Positions 51,122-58,372 of a DNA stretch of 58,372 nt are shown here, in pieces. Each line of letters starts with the position of its first letter. Position 1 is the stretch's first letter. The notes under the pieces are model-generated. The model saw only the letters and a list, made by a program, of their open reading frames with translations, ran no database searches and had not been told where the DNA came from. This stretch comes from Thermotogota bacterium (GTDB lineage: Bacteria > Thermotogota > Thermotogae > Thermotogales > Fervidobacteriaceae), in the NCBI GenBank assembly GCA_030550315.1, contig JAUQPP010000004.1:1-58372 (forward strand), written 5' to 3'. Both the position numbers and the translations under genes were made by a program.

Positions 51122-52234
51122 TTACTCCACCTGGCGCGGTTCCTTTGAAACAACTCGTGCCTTGATTATCAATCCTACCAGCGCTGCAAAGATAATCGTT
51201 GAGGTACCGCCGTAGCTTAGAAAGGGGAGCGGTATACCCGTGACTGGTAACAGACCTATGTTCATCCCAACGTTTTCGAATATGTGAAACGCGAAAACTC
51301 CACACGATCCAACGGTAACATACTTCCAAAAGTTATCTTTCAAACGATCCAGCTTTGCCAGTGCGAGCACTAAAATTGTACCATACAGCCCCAATAAAAA
51401 CAAAGTTCCGAGTAAACCGAATTGTTCAGCGTATGCGGAGAAGATAAAATCCGTGTGTTGCATAGGAACGACTCTCATATTTGTGATGGTTCCTAAACCG
51501 TAACCTGTACCACGTACCCCACCGTTGGCAATCGCGGCTTTCGACATCAAGACGTTGTACGCTGCTGAGTGGAGGTGTTTATCCGGATTCAGTACAGCCA
51601 GAATACGTGCTCTTTGGTAGTCCTTTAACAATGTGAAAAATGCCAAAGGTGCGCTTGCGATGGTAATTCCCATTGTCCATAAAAGGTACTTCAATTTCAT
51701 CCGACTTGAAAATAACATTACAAACCAAATAAAGAAAAGTAGGATTGTCATACCAAGATCCGGCTCGAGAAACACCAAGATCGCCGGTGACAGGATGAGT
51801 ACGGATTTCAAAAATCCTCTGAGCGTCCCTTCATTCTTTGGATCGTTCAAAGTTGATGACAACATAAGAACAAGCGAGAGTTTGAAGAGCTCAGAAGGCT
51901 GGAGGTCAAAGGGACCTACATCAATCCACCGGCGCGCTCCGTAAACCGTCTTGCCAACCAAGAGTACTAAGACAAGGAGTATAACAGACAATACGTACGC
52001 GATCCTTCCTAAGGTTTTTATTCGAATTTCCTTTTCGACGATTACGTACACCATTATGCTAAGCGCTAACAGATCCCAGATTACTTGCTTTTGGAACCTG
52101 GGAGCTTCCTTCGTATCGAGTACAACGCTTCTTAACGTAACCAATCCTAAGATCATCAAAATCACGACAACAAGCGCAATTATAAAATCTGAAATTGAAT
52201 ACTCATTTTCCCTGATCCTCGGAAATTTGTACAT
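51122..52234 (-). CDS. rodA: RodA/FtsW-family peptidoglycan glycosyltransferase
   Basis: The 370-residue SEDS protein has about ten helices with family motifs GKTVYGARRWIDVGPFDLQPSELFKLSLVL, FLEPDLGMTILLFFIWFVML, and the C-terminal LLPVTGIPLPFLSYGGTSTI. RodA polymerises glycan strands in the elongasome. The start ATG at 52234 has GAGAGG eight bases upstream and overlaps the ttuA gene by 32 bases; the longer frame to 52333 would add an unrelated hydrophilic leader. Confidence 0.93.
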   Translation of the reverse strand: MYKFPRIRENEYSISDFIIALVVVILMILGLVTLRSVVLDTKEAPRFQKQVIWDLLALSIMVYVIVEKEIRIKTLGRIAYVLSVILLVLVLLVGKTVYGARRWIDVGPFDLQPSELFKLSLVLMLSSTLNDPKNEGTLRGFLKSVLILSPAILVFLEPDLGMTILLFFIWFVMLFSSRMKLKYLLWTMGITIASAPLAFFTLLKDYQRARILAVLNPDKHLHSAAYNVLMSKAAIANGGVRGTGYGLGTITNMRVVPMQHTDFIFSAYAEQFGLLGTLFLLGLYGTILVLALAKLDRLKDNFWKYVTVGSCGVFAFHIFENVGMNIGLLPVTGIPLPFLSYGGTSTIIFAALVGLIIKARVVSKEPRQVE

Positions 52235-53162
52235 CGTTTTCCCTCTCGAGTTGTAAATTTCCAGCTCTGTGTGCTTGTACTCTTTCCACAAGCTTGCAGT
52301 ACTGACACTTCTCCTCTGTTGTGGGAAAGCCACAAATTGTGCATTCTCTTAGCTCAACTTTGGCTTCACTTACCAGCAGAGGTTTCATTGTTTCAAAGTA
52401 CCCGAACAATAACCTATGTTTCACACCCGGCTGTTCCCACTCAAGTGCGTTAAGGTGCTTTTTGTATTGTGCACTCGTTGCTCCCCGTGCGAACGGACAT
52501 TTCTGTTCTAAAAACGGTATGCCATTGAGAAAGACGTACGCGTACGTTTCGCGTTCGGTGACGTAAATCAGCGGTTTGGCCTTTCTCACAAACTTCGGGT
52601 GAGTCTTTTCGAGAACCGGCCACTGCCGAGCCATGTAGTCAACCTGCCAGTTGAGAATGTTGCCAAAGAGAAATGTTGCCTCATCGTCCATGTTGTGACC
52701 AGTTACAAGTACATCGAAGCCGTTTTCGTAAGCGTATCTGTTCATCCAATGCCGCCTAACAATACCGCATATACTGCACACCGGCCTTTTGACGATCCTT
52801 GCGACGTCCGCAGTTCCAAGACCACCAAAATCTTTTGTAACATCGAAGACGTTTATCTTAACACCTGTCGCAACTTCGATATTTTTTACCACCCGTTCGG
52901 CTAAGTTTGTGTGTGGGCCCATTTTCAGGAACAAGCCTTCGACATGATAACCTAGTCTCTTCAACGCGTAAAGTACCGCTGAGCTATCCTTTCCCGTAGA
53001 GACAGCGACCAATATCCTGGATCTTCTGTCGAACATCTTGAATTTACTGATGCCCTTTTGGACTCTTTTCTCAAAAAATTCCACAAAATGTCCCTTGCAC
53101 AGCGCAATGTTGTGTGCTCGAAGGTGGATCACCGCCTGCTCACCACATTTTTTGCACTTCAA
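52203..53162 (-). CDS. ttuA: tRNA-5-methyluridine54 2-sulfurtransferase TtuA
   Basis: The 319-residue PP-loop protein has an N-terminal zinc finger (CKKCGEQAVIHLRAHNIALCKGHF), the ATP motif VAVSTGKDSSAVL, catalytic Cys in PVCSICGIVRRH and EQKCPFARGA, TGHNMDDEATFL, and a C-terminal zinc finger (CTICGFPTTEEKCQYCK). This architecture is that of thermophile TtuA, which makes m5s2U54 in tRNA and adds heat stability. TilS and TtcA lack both fingers. The TTG start lies after GGAGGTGAT. The following gene rodA starts inside its end. Confidence 0.92.
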   Translation of the reverse strand: MKCKKCGEQAVIHLRAHNIALCKGHFVEFFEKRVQKGISKFKMFDRRSRILVAVSTGKDSSAVLYALKRLGYHVEGLFLKMGPHTNLAERVVKNIEVATGVKINVFDVTKDFGGLGTADVARIVKRPVCSICGIVRRHWMNRYAYENGFDVLVTGHNMDDEATFLFGNILNWQVDYMARQWPVLEKTHPKFVRKAKPLIYVTERETYAYVFLNGIPFLEQKCPFARGATSAQYKKHLNALEWEQPGVKHRLLFGYFETMKPLLVSEAKVELRECTICGFPTTEEKCQYCKLVERVQAHRAGNLQLERENDVQISEDQGK

Positions 53163-53227
53163 ACCGTATCACCTCCGGAATAATTTCTTGCCCTGTTCAG
53201 ATTTTACCATTGCTACGGCAAAAATAA

Positions 53228-53256
53228 AGTCCCCCTGGGAAAGGGGGACTTTTTGG
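53228..53256. terminator. terminator after htrA
   Basis: AGTCCCCC (53228-53235) pairs with GGGGGACT (53243-53250) with a seven-base loop; on the minus strand it is followed by TTTATTTTTG. Confidence 0.9.
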
Positions 53257-53275
53257 CTAACAGTCAGTTAGCTTC

Positions 53276-54661
53276 TTAGTACCTGAACGAGAAAACGGAC
53301 CTGACACCATTGTAGTAGTAGAAGATGCCAACGTAATCTCCTTTTTTAATGTTTTCAATCACGGCGTTCCAATCGCTAACATTTTTAATATCGTACGCAT
53401 AACCGTTCACCGAGATTCTCCAGATTGCCGAGCCAACCTTGATATAACCGTTCGTTGATTCACGCACGAGGACTCCATCCAAGCCGGTCGGAATCTTGTA
53501 CTTATTTCTATCGTCCGCTGTTATGTTTGACACACTCATACCGAAGAACTCTTTGGCAGTGTGACTGCCAGTAGCTGTCGTAGTTGGCAACGTACCGAGA
53601 GTAACCTCTATTACCATCTCTCGGCCATTGCGATTGATGGTAACCTTTACGCGAGTACCCGGTGTGTAATTCCTTATCACCGAGGTTAGTTCTTCGGCAA
53701 GTTCAACGTAAGTACCGTTTACCTTGATTATTACGTCGCCTTCTTTAATGCCGGCCTTGTCGGCTGGTGAACCTTTCTCCACCTGGGCAACGTAAACACC
53801 TTTCGTAACCTTTAAACCGAGGCTTTTTGCGAGGGATTCTGTAACTGTTTGAACGTATACCCCAAGGTAAGCTTTCTCAACCCTACCGGTTGCGATGATT
53901 TGCTTTATAAAACTCTTTGCCGTGTTGATTGGTATAGCAAAACCAATGTTCATTGCTTGAGTCGGGTTTATAATGGCCGTATTGATTCCGATAACCTGTC
54001 CGTAAATGTTTAGCAACGGTCCTCCGCTGTTTCCAGGGTTGATAGCCGCGTCGGTTTGTATAAGTCCTGTGTAGTATCCTTTTCCATCTGGTTTGGGTAT
54101 CTTTCTACCAACCGCGGAAATCACACCGACAGTTACCGTGTGTTGAAATCCCAGAGGGTTTCCAATAGCGATTGCCCATTCACCAATCTCAAGCTTATCG
54201 GAATCACCCAGCTCAACTGTTGGGAGATCTTTTTTTGCACCTTTAATCTTGATCACAGCGATGTCGAGTTCTTCATCACCACCGATGTATTCCGCATCGT
54301 ACGTTTCACCGCTCATGAGCGTGACTTTTATCTGTTTTGCACCTTTAACAACGTGGTAATTCGTTACTACGTAACCGTCTTTAGTGATTATGAATCCCGA
54401 ACCCACACTGTTGGAATCTTCAAACTGCCTTGGAATGTCTCCGAAGAACTGACGATAGAACTCTCGGATGAACGGATCAAGGTAAACTTCGGTTTGCACC
54501 ACGACGTCTATTTTGACGACGGCTGGGGCAGCAGCTTTTACTACGTTCACGATCGGGCTTTTGTAGTCCACGTTTACCTGAGCAAATACGGGAACATAAA
54601 ACACCAATGTTAAGAGGGCTAAAACCAACGAGATAGGTAGAACCAACCTTAACCGACTCAT
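53276..54661 (-). CDS. htrA: serine protease DegP/HtrA
   Basis: The 461-residue protein has a signal peptide (MSRLRLVLPISLVLALLTLVF), the trypsin-like triad (His in NYHVVKGA, Asp in EELDIAVIK, Ser in PGNSGGPLLN), a PDZ domain (VEKGSPADKAGIKEGDVIIKVNG) and a second degenerate PDZ at the C terminus (DGVLVRESTNGYIKVGSAIWRISVNG). It is a periplasmic quality-control protease and chaperone. GGAGGCATGACTT precedes the ATG. Single-gene unit. Confidence 0.95.
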   Translation of the reverse strand: MSRLRLVLPISLVLALLTLVFYVPVFAQVNVDYKSPIVNVVKAAAPAVVKIDVVVQTEVYLDPFIREFYRQFFGDIPRQFEDSNSVGSGFIITKDGYVVTNYHVVKGAKQIKVTLMSGETYDAEYIGGDEELDIAVIKIKGAKKDLPTVELGDSDKLEIGEWAIAIGNPLGFQHTVTVGVISAVGRKIPKPDGKGYYTGLIQTDAAINPGNSGGPLLNIYGQVIGINTAIINPTQAMNIGFAIPINTAKSFIKQIIATGRVEKAYLGVYVQTVTESLAKSLGLKVTKGVYVAQVEKGSPADKAGIKEGDVIIKVNGTYVELAEELTSVIRNYTPGTRVKVTINRNGREMVIEVTLGTLPTTTATGSHTAKEFFGMSVSNITADDRNKYKIPTGLDGVLVRESTNGYIKVGSAIWRISVNGYAYDIKNVSDWNAVIENIKKGDYVGIFYYYNGVRSVFSFRY

Positions 54662-54707
54662 AAGTCATGCCTCCTTTCGCTCAGAAATCTTTCCATAGGA
54701 CACGACT

Positions 54708-54716
54708 ATTATAACA
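54708..54716 (-). promoter_or_regulatory. htrA promoter (extended -10)
   Basis: Minus-strand TGTTATAAT about 47 bases before the ATG; the -35 is not consensus. Confidence 0.55.
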
Positions 54717-54799
54717 CCGCGGAACTTAAAATTTTCTTAGAAAAACGCACTTACTCAACTGATTTCTTTGTTTATCCTTCTTTCATCCGGTCGTCTGTA

Positions 54800-54828
54800 T
54801 TTACTTTTGTAAAGAAACGTGATAAAAT
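54800..54828 (+). promoter_or_regulatory. promoter of the TPR gene operon
   Basis: TTTACT (54800-54805), 17 bases, TAAAAT (54823-54828). Confidence 0.6.
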
Positions 54829-54863
54829 GTAAATGCAAGGTTACAACGCAGGAGGTGAAGTTA

Positions 54864-55937
54864 ATGATATTGAGATTTATCTTGGGCACAGGAGAAAGCT
54901 TGGAGATTTTTGAGGAAGCACCTCTCTTGGTGATAGTGAGGGATCTGTTCTACTCAGGCGATTGGCACAACATGTCGAAAGATTTTGAGGAAAGTACCAT
55001 ACTGGGCAAACAGATATCAACGCTTGAAATGTTGGAAGAAAAAGTTACCGCTCTGAACGATATAATTTACGAACCGATTGTTTGGAGCGAGGTTATTGAA
55101 TTCTTTGAAAAATACAGCATTACCCCGGAATCGATGTTACACGCAACCGCTGATGGACTGTACGAACTTGCACTTGATTATGCGGATAAAAACCAAATTG
55201 AAACGGCGAAAGATATTTTGAAGTTTGCAATGAGGTTGGACAAAAATTACGCCCCGGCTTACGAATTTTACGGCACACTGCTTCTTGAGGAAGGTGACGT
55301 TGATGGGGCGATTAAATACTTGAATAGGTCTATAGAACTCGACCCATGGCTTATTCAATCATATTCAATGCTTGGGGAGGCTTATTACAACCTCGGAAAG
55401 TACGACAAAGCCATCGAATACTGGGAGAAAGAAGTGAAACTTGCTCCCACCAACACGTTTACGTACTTTATGCTAGCCGATGCGTATACCAAGGTCGGTA
55501 ATACCGAGAAGGCGATAGAAATATTGGAAAAGTTCAGATCGGAGACTGAAAACAGCATAATCGCTCTTTACGAGCTCTCGGAACTTTACAAAAGAACAGG
55601 AAACGACGCGAAAGCAAGGGAGTACGAGAGTTTGCTGATGGAAATAGACCCGGAGAAGGATCCAAACGGTATAGAGATATGGGCAAAAGTTCATTTGAGA
55701 AAGGGCAACTACGAAAAAGTTGTAAACGTTGTTGAAAACGTTATGAAAAACAACCCAGAGGCAAAACATCTAGGTTTAGTGCTTGCAGTCGCTTACGTTA
55801 AACTCAACCAGATAGAGAAAGCTAGACGTATGATCGAGGAACTCAAAGATGACAACTTCTGGTATCTTTACGGTAAGAGGGAATTCTTTGATGATCTGTT
55901 GACAGAGGCGGAGAAGGAGTTATGTGGAATTTCGTAA
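54864..55937 (+). CDS. tetratricopeptide-repeat protein
   Basis: The 357-residue protein has an N-terminal domain of about 90 residues and then five or more TPR units (for example AKDILKFAMRLDKNYAPAYEFYGTLL, GDVDGAIKYLNRSIELDP, GKYDKAIEYWEKEVKLAP, GNTEKAIEILEKF, GNDAKAREYESLLMEIDP). TPR repeats mediate protein contacts; no partner can be read. The ATG at 54864 is preceded by GGAGGTGAAG. The prepilin peptidase gene starts inside its end. Confidence 0.85.
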   Translation: MILRFILGTGESLEIFEEAPLLVIVRDLFYSGDWHNMSKDFEESTILGKQISTLEMLEEKVTALNDIIYEPIVWSEVIEFFEKYSITPESMLHATADGLYELALDYADKNQIETAKDILKFAMRLDKNYAPAYEFYGTLLLEEGDVDGAIKYLNRSIELDPWLIQSYSMLGEAYYNLGKYDKAIEYWEKEVKLAPTNTFTYFMLADAYTKVGNTEKAIEILEKFRSETENSIIALYELSELYKRTGNDAKAREYESLLMEIDPEKDPNGIEIWAKVHLRKGNYEKVVNVVENVMKNNPEAKHLGLVLAVAYVKLNQIEKARRMIEELKDDNFWYLYGKREFFDDLLTEAEKELCGIS

Positions 55938-56638
55938 AAAATCTTACCGCATTTATTTTAGGGCTTGTCTTTGGTAGTTTTTCAAACGTTTTGATTTACA
56001 GACCAATTGCGGGGCTAAAGTTGAACGAGCCCCGCTTTTCAATATGTCCACACTGCAAAACACGCATAAAATGGTACGATAACATTCCGTTGGTTAGCTA
56101 CGTCTTACTTCGAGGACGCTGCAGAAATTGCGGTGAGCGTATTAGCATACGCTATCCACTTGTAGAGTTGCTACATGGTTTACTGTTTCTTCTCAACGTG
56201 ATTTTCTTTCCGTTAGAGTTAGCGTACGCGCTCAACGCACTCTTTTTCGTGTCCTTTGCGGCTGCGGTCATAGACTTCAAGTTGTTGATGTTGCCTGATT
56301 ACACGTGGATGGTTACGTTAATTGTGGGAATTTATGTTAATTTAACACGCTTTCGGTCACAAATAGTCTTTGATTTATTTGCTGGACTTATCGTCCTCAT
56401 TTTACTGTCAATTTTGAAGTTTCGCTACAAGGATGGACTCGGTGAAGGTGATATATTCCTTTTTCCCGTTTACGCGTTCGCATGTGGCTTTCAGTACATG
56501 CCATTGCTACTGTTTTTATCTTCCATTTTGGGTATTTTGTTCGGTTACTTTAAAAAACTCAGGGTTATTCCGTTTGGTCCGTTTATAGTTTCCGTAGGTT
56601 ATGTGTTGGTATTTGTACGTTACGTTCAATCGCTGTGA
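55922..56638 (+). CDS. prepilin peptidase (type 4, A24 family)
   Basis: The 238-residue membrane protein has the PilD layout: an N-terminal zinc region with two C-x2-C motifs (CPHCKTRIKWYDNIPLVSY and CRNCGERI) and the catalytic Asp residues in AVIDFKLLMLPDY and GLGEGDIFLF. It cleaves and methylates type IV pilin-like precursors. No pilin gene is seen in this window. Its ATG overlaps the TPR gene by 16 bases. Confidence 0.93.
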   Translation: MWNFVKNLTAFILGLVFGSFSNVLIYRPIAGLKLNEPRFSICPHCKTRIKWYDNIPLVSYVLLRGRCRNCGERISIRYPLVELLHGLLFLLNVIFFPLELAYALNALFFVSFAAAVIDFKLLMLPDYTWMVTLIVGIYVNLTRFRSQIVFDLFAGLIVLILLSILKFRYKDGLGEGDIFLFPVYAFACGFQYMPLLLFLSSILGILFGYFKKLRVIPFGPFIVSVGYVLVFVRYVQSL

Positions 56639-56663
56639 ACTTTATTTTTTTGAAAAAATATAC

Positions 56664-56692
56664 AAGGCCCGAACCGTTGGGCCTTTTGTTTT
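56664..56692 (+). terminator. terminator after the prepilin peptidase gene
   Basis: AAGGCCC (56664-56670) pairs with GGGCCTT (56679-56685) with an eight-base loop and is followed by TTGTTTTG. Confidence 0.8.
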
Positions 56693-56703
56693 GTTTGAGT
56701 TTA

Positions 56704-56712
56704 TGGTATAAT
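56704..56712 (+). promoter_or_regulatory. promoter of the lytic transglycosylase gene (extended -10)
   Basis: TGG-TATAAT directly after the preceding terminator, 49 bases before the TTG start; -35 weak. Confidence 0.65.
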
Positions 56713-56760
56713 CTAACGGAACTCGGAGAATACTATCCAAATGAAGGGAGTTCAGACGAC

Positions 56761-57222
56761 TTGAGAGTTTTCTTAATCACAATTGCCGCGATTCTTTTGG
56801 TAATTTTGGTATTACTTTACAGACTCTTTCCGCTTAAGTATTACAGTTACGTGTTGTTGTATTGCGATGACCTGGATCCTTTGCTCGTTATGGCAGTTAT
56901 TCGCACCGAGAGCAGTTTCAGGGAAAACGCGGTTTCTCCTCTTGGAGCTTACGGTTTGATGCAAGTTATGCCGCAAACCGCGGAATGGCTCAATTCAAAG
57001 TTTAATAAGAATTTCGATTATAAAACTGTTGAAGGAAATATCGCCCTTGGATGCTTGTACCTCAATTACCTTGTTGAAAAAGACGGCAACCTTGAAGATG
57101 CTTTAATTCACTATAACACAGGACCGTACGCTCAGCAGGAGATCAAAGATGATGCAGGGCGACGTTATGTAAGAAAGGTTCTGAGAAACTACAACTTTTA
57201 TAAATTCCTTTACAGAAGGTGA
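56761..57222 (+). CDS. lytic transglycosylase (Slt/MltE family)
   Basis: The 153-residue product has an N-terminal membrane helix (VFLITIAAILLVILVLL), then the transglycosylase SLT domain with catalytic Glu in AVIRTESSFRENAVSPLGAYGLMQVMPQTAEWL and the ALIHYNTGP motif. It cuts glycan strands to form 1,6-anhydro-muramic ends. The TTG at 56761 is chosen because AAGGGAG lies ten bases before it and the upstream ATG at 56635 would read through the preceding terminator and the promoter. Confidence 0.88.
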   Translation: MRVFLITIAAILLVILVLLYRLFPLKYYSYVLLYCDDLDPLLVMAVIRTESSFRENAVSPLGAYGLMQVMPQTAEWLNSKFNKNFDYKTVEGNIALGCLYLNYLVEKDGNLEDALIHYNTGPYAQQEIKDDAGRRYVRKVLRNYNFYKFLYRR

Positions 57223-57227
57223 AGCGT

Positions 57228-58372
57228 ATGAGAATCGTTACCGCGAGTGAAATGCGCCAACTCGAGTCAACGACATTTCACGAATTCCTAATAGATGAGG
57301 AGATTTTGATGGAACGTGCTGGAATATCTGTTATTGAGGCAATGTGGAACGAACTTGGAGACCTGAGGTCAAAAAATTTTGTTGTGTTATGTGGTCCCGG
57401 TAATAACGGCGGTGATGGTTTTGTGATAGCTCGTGACTTACTAAACACGACAGAAGCTGTTAGAGTTGTGATACTGGACGAGCCAAAGTCAGGTACCGCG
57501 CGTAAAAACTTTGAAAGGTACGTCAAACAAGGTGGAGTGGTTTTGAAGTTTGATGAACTTGATCCGAAGTTTGTTTCCAACATGATATCTTCTGCGGATG
57601 TAGTTGTGGATGCAATATTTGGTACAGGCTTGAATAAACCGATAACCAACGAGAGGTACGCATCGCTTATAGAGATGATCAACTTCTACTCAAGATATGT
57701 CGTTTCGGTGGATATACCATCCGGTGTCGAGGCGGATACTGGAAAAGTTCTTGAGCACGCCGTTCGTGCGGATATGACTGTTACTTTCGGTTTTCCAAAG
57801 CCCGGTCACTTTCTTTATCCTGGGAGGGAGCTGACGGGAAAACTAAAGGTTGCAAATATTGGTATTCCACAGCAGGCTTCGACGTTGTTGTACTCTGGAA
57901 TGTATCTCCTAACGCGCGATACGATAGACCGTCCGCAACGACCTAAATGGGCGTACAAAGGTTATTTCAAGAGAGTTTACGTGATAGGTGGTTCGGAACG
58001 TTACAAAGGAGCGCCGATACTTACCGCTCTTGCTGCGCAGCGTTCCGGCGCCGGTTATGTAAAACTCATATCGACACGAGAGGTTTGCAACCTGGCAATT
58101 AGCATAGATCCATCGCTCGTATGCGTGAGTCTCGAAAACTTGTACGGTGTGTATGAAATTTTTCAAGAGATGGGAGAGGGAACCGTTTGTGTTTTAGGTC
58201 CGGGATGGAGTTTGGAAGATTCAGAGGAAAAGTTAAGGCTAATAGAACATCTTTTGAAGGATTTTAGAGGCATTCTCATCTTGGATGCGGATGGGCTGAA
58301 TATTTTAGCAGATCGTATTGAGATTCTAAAAAATCCAGATCGGAAAGCACGGGTGGTGCTTACGCCGCATCC
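57228..58372 (+). CDS. nnr: bifunctional NAD(P)H-hydrate epimerase/dehydratase (partial, 3' end outside window)
   Basis: The first 381 codons are seen. The N-terminal epimerase domain (MRIVTASEMRQLES, CGPGNNGGDGFVIARDL, VDAIFGTGL, VDIPSGVEADTG) runs to about residue 215; the dehydratase domain begins with KRVYVIGGSERYKGAPILTALAAQRSG and continues past the window edge. Together they repair damaged (hydrated) NADH and NADPH. GAAGGTGAAG precedes the ATG, and it probably follows the transglycosylase in one transcript. Confidence 0.93.
   Translation, partial: MRIVTASEMRQLESTTFHEFLIDEEILMERAGISVIEAMWNELGDLRSKNFVVLCGPGNNGGDGFVIARDLLNTTEAVRVVILDEPKSGTARKNFERYVKQGGVVLKFDELDPKFVSNMISSADVVVDAIFGTGLNKPITNERYASLIEMINFYSRYVVSVDIPSGVEADTGKVLEHAVRADMTVTFGFPKPGHFLYPGRELTGKLKVANIGIPQQASTLLYSGMYLLTRDTIDRPQRPKWAYKGYFKRVYVIGGSERYKGAPILTALAAQRSGAGYVKLISTREVCNLAISIDPSLVCVSLENLYGVYEIFQEMGEGTVCVLGPGWSLEDSEEKLRLIEHLLKDFRGILILDADGLNILADRIEILKNPDRKARVVLTPH

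Noticed and set aside
1-58372. CRISPR arrays, insertion sequences, integrase genes and tRNA genes
   Set aside because: Looked for regularly spaced repeats, transposase/integrase motifs, terminal repeats and tRNA T-loop signatures in the gaps; none was found.

Overview
The window looks like a piece of chromosome from a thermophilic anaerobe of the phylum Thermotogota, most probably near Fervidobacterium/Thermosipho. This placement is an inference from gene content: a TtuA-type thermostabilising tRNA thiolase, an Ogg2-type 8-oxoguanine glycosylase, NuoE/NuoF (HndABC-type) redox modules, a flavodiiron protein, a BamA-type outer-membrane protein, and MutS2 with an FtsA-like ATPase. No phage, insertion sequence, CRISPR array, tRNA or integrase was seen. 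Genes are densely packed, with many ATGA/TGATG overlaps and frequent GTG/TTG starts behind strong GGAGG sites.

Layout. 1-14.8 kb: recJ (cut by the left edge) diverges from an amidohydrolase/D-2-hydroxyacid dehydrogenase pair. Then follow a flavodiiron protein, an RlmD-type rRNA methylase and a PEBP lipoprotein on the minus strand, a plus-strand run of metallopeptidase/VWA protein, mutS2 and FtsA-like ATPase, and a convergent argF. 14.8-22.8 kb: a ten-gene minus-strand run with two ABC-2 permeases, their ATPase, a phospholipase-D-like protein, tsaC, hslV, ylxP, yqeK, a degenerate LCP/LytR-like protein and a small exported protein. 22.8-25.3 kb: a His-rich NifX-like protein with its PadR regulator, hsp20 with a CIRCE-like operator, and rpe. 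25.4-31.4 kb: phoH-pgpH-ybeY, an MBL hydrolase, and csaB with a glycosyltransferase.

31.4-36.4 kb: a five-gene NADH-dehydrogenase-like flavin/iron-sulfur operon without any catalytic partner subunit. 36.5-42.6 kb: a DMT transporter, ftcD, ogg and bamA on the minus strand, and a divergent MFS transporter. 42.6-46.7 kb: RNase P RNA, a HemW-like radical-SAM protein, a MATE exporter and three tiny genes of DUF1659/DUF2922 type. 46.7-50.4 kb: an SRPBCC protein, thiN, dxr and rseP. 50.4-54.7 kb: a membrane protein, rodA, ttuA and htrA on the minus strand. 54.8 kb to the end: a TPR protein, prepilin peptidase, a lytic transglycosylase and nnr (cut by the right edge).

Most genes are housekeeping: envelope building (bamA, rodA, htrA, rseP, csaB, lytic transglycosylase), translation and tRNA/rRNA modification (tsaC, ttuA, ybeY, rlmD, rnpB), repair (recJ, mutS2, ogg) and redox balance. 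The less ordinary parts are the doubled NuoE/NuoF module with a cluster-stripped second NuoF, the PadR/His-rich metal-binding pair with an operator inside a consensus promoter, the FtsA-like ATPase with a repeated beta-grasp-like tail, the degenerate LCP protein, and several overlapping or symmetric promoter arrangements. All calls are from reading the sequence; no database search or folding program was run.
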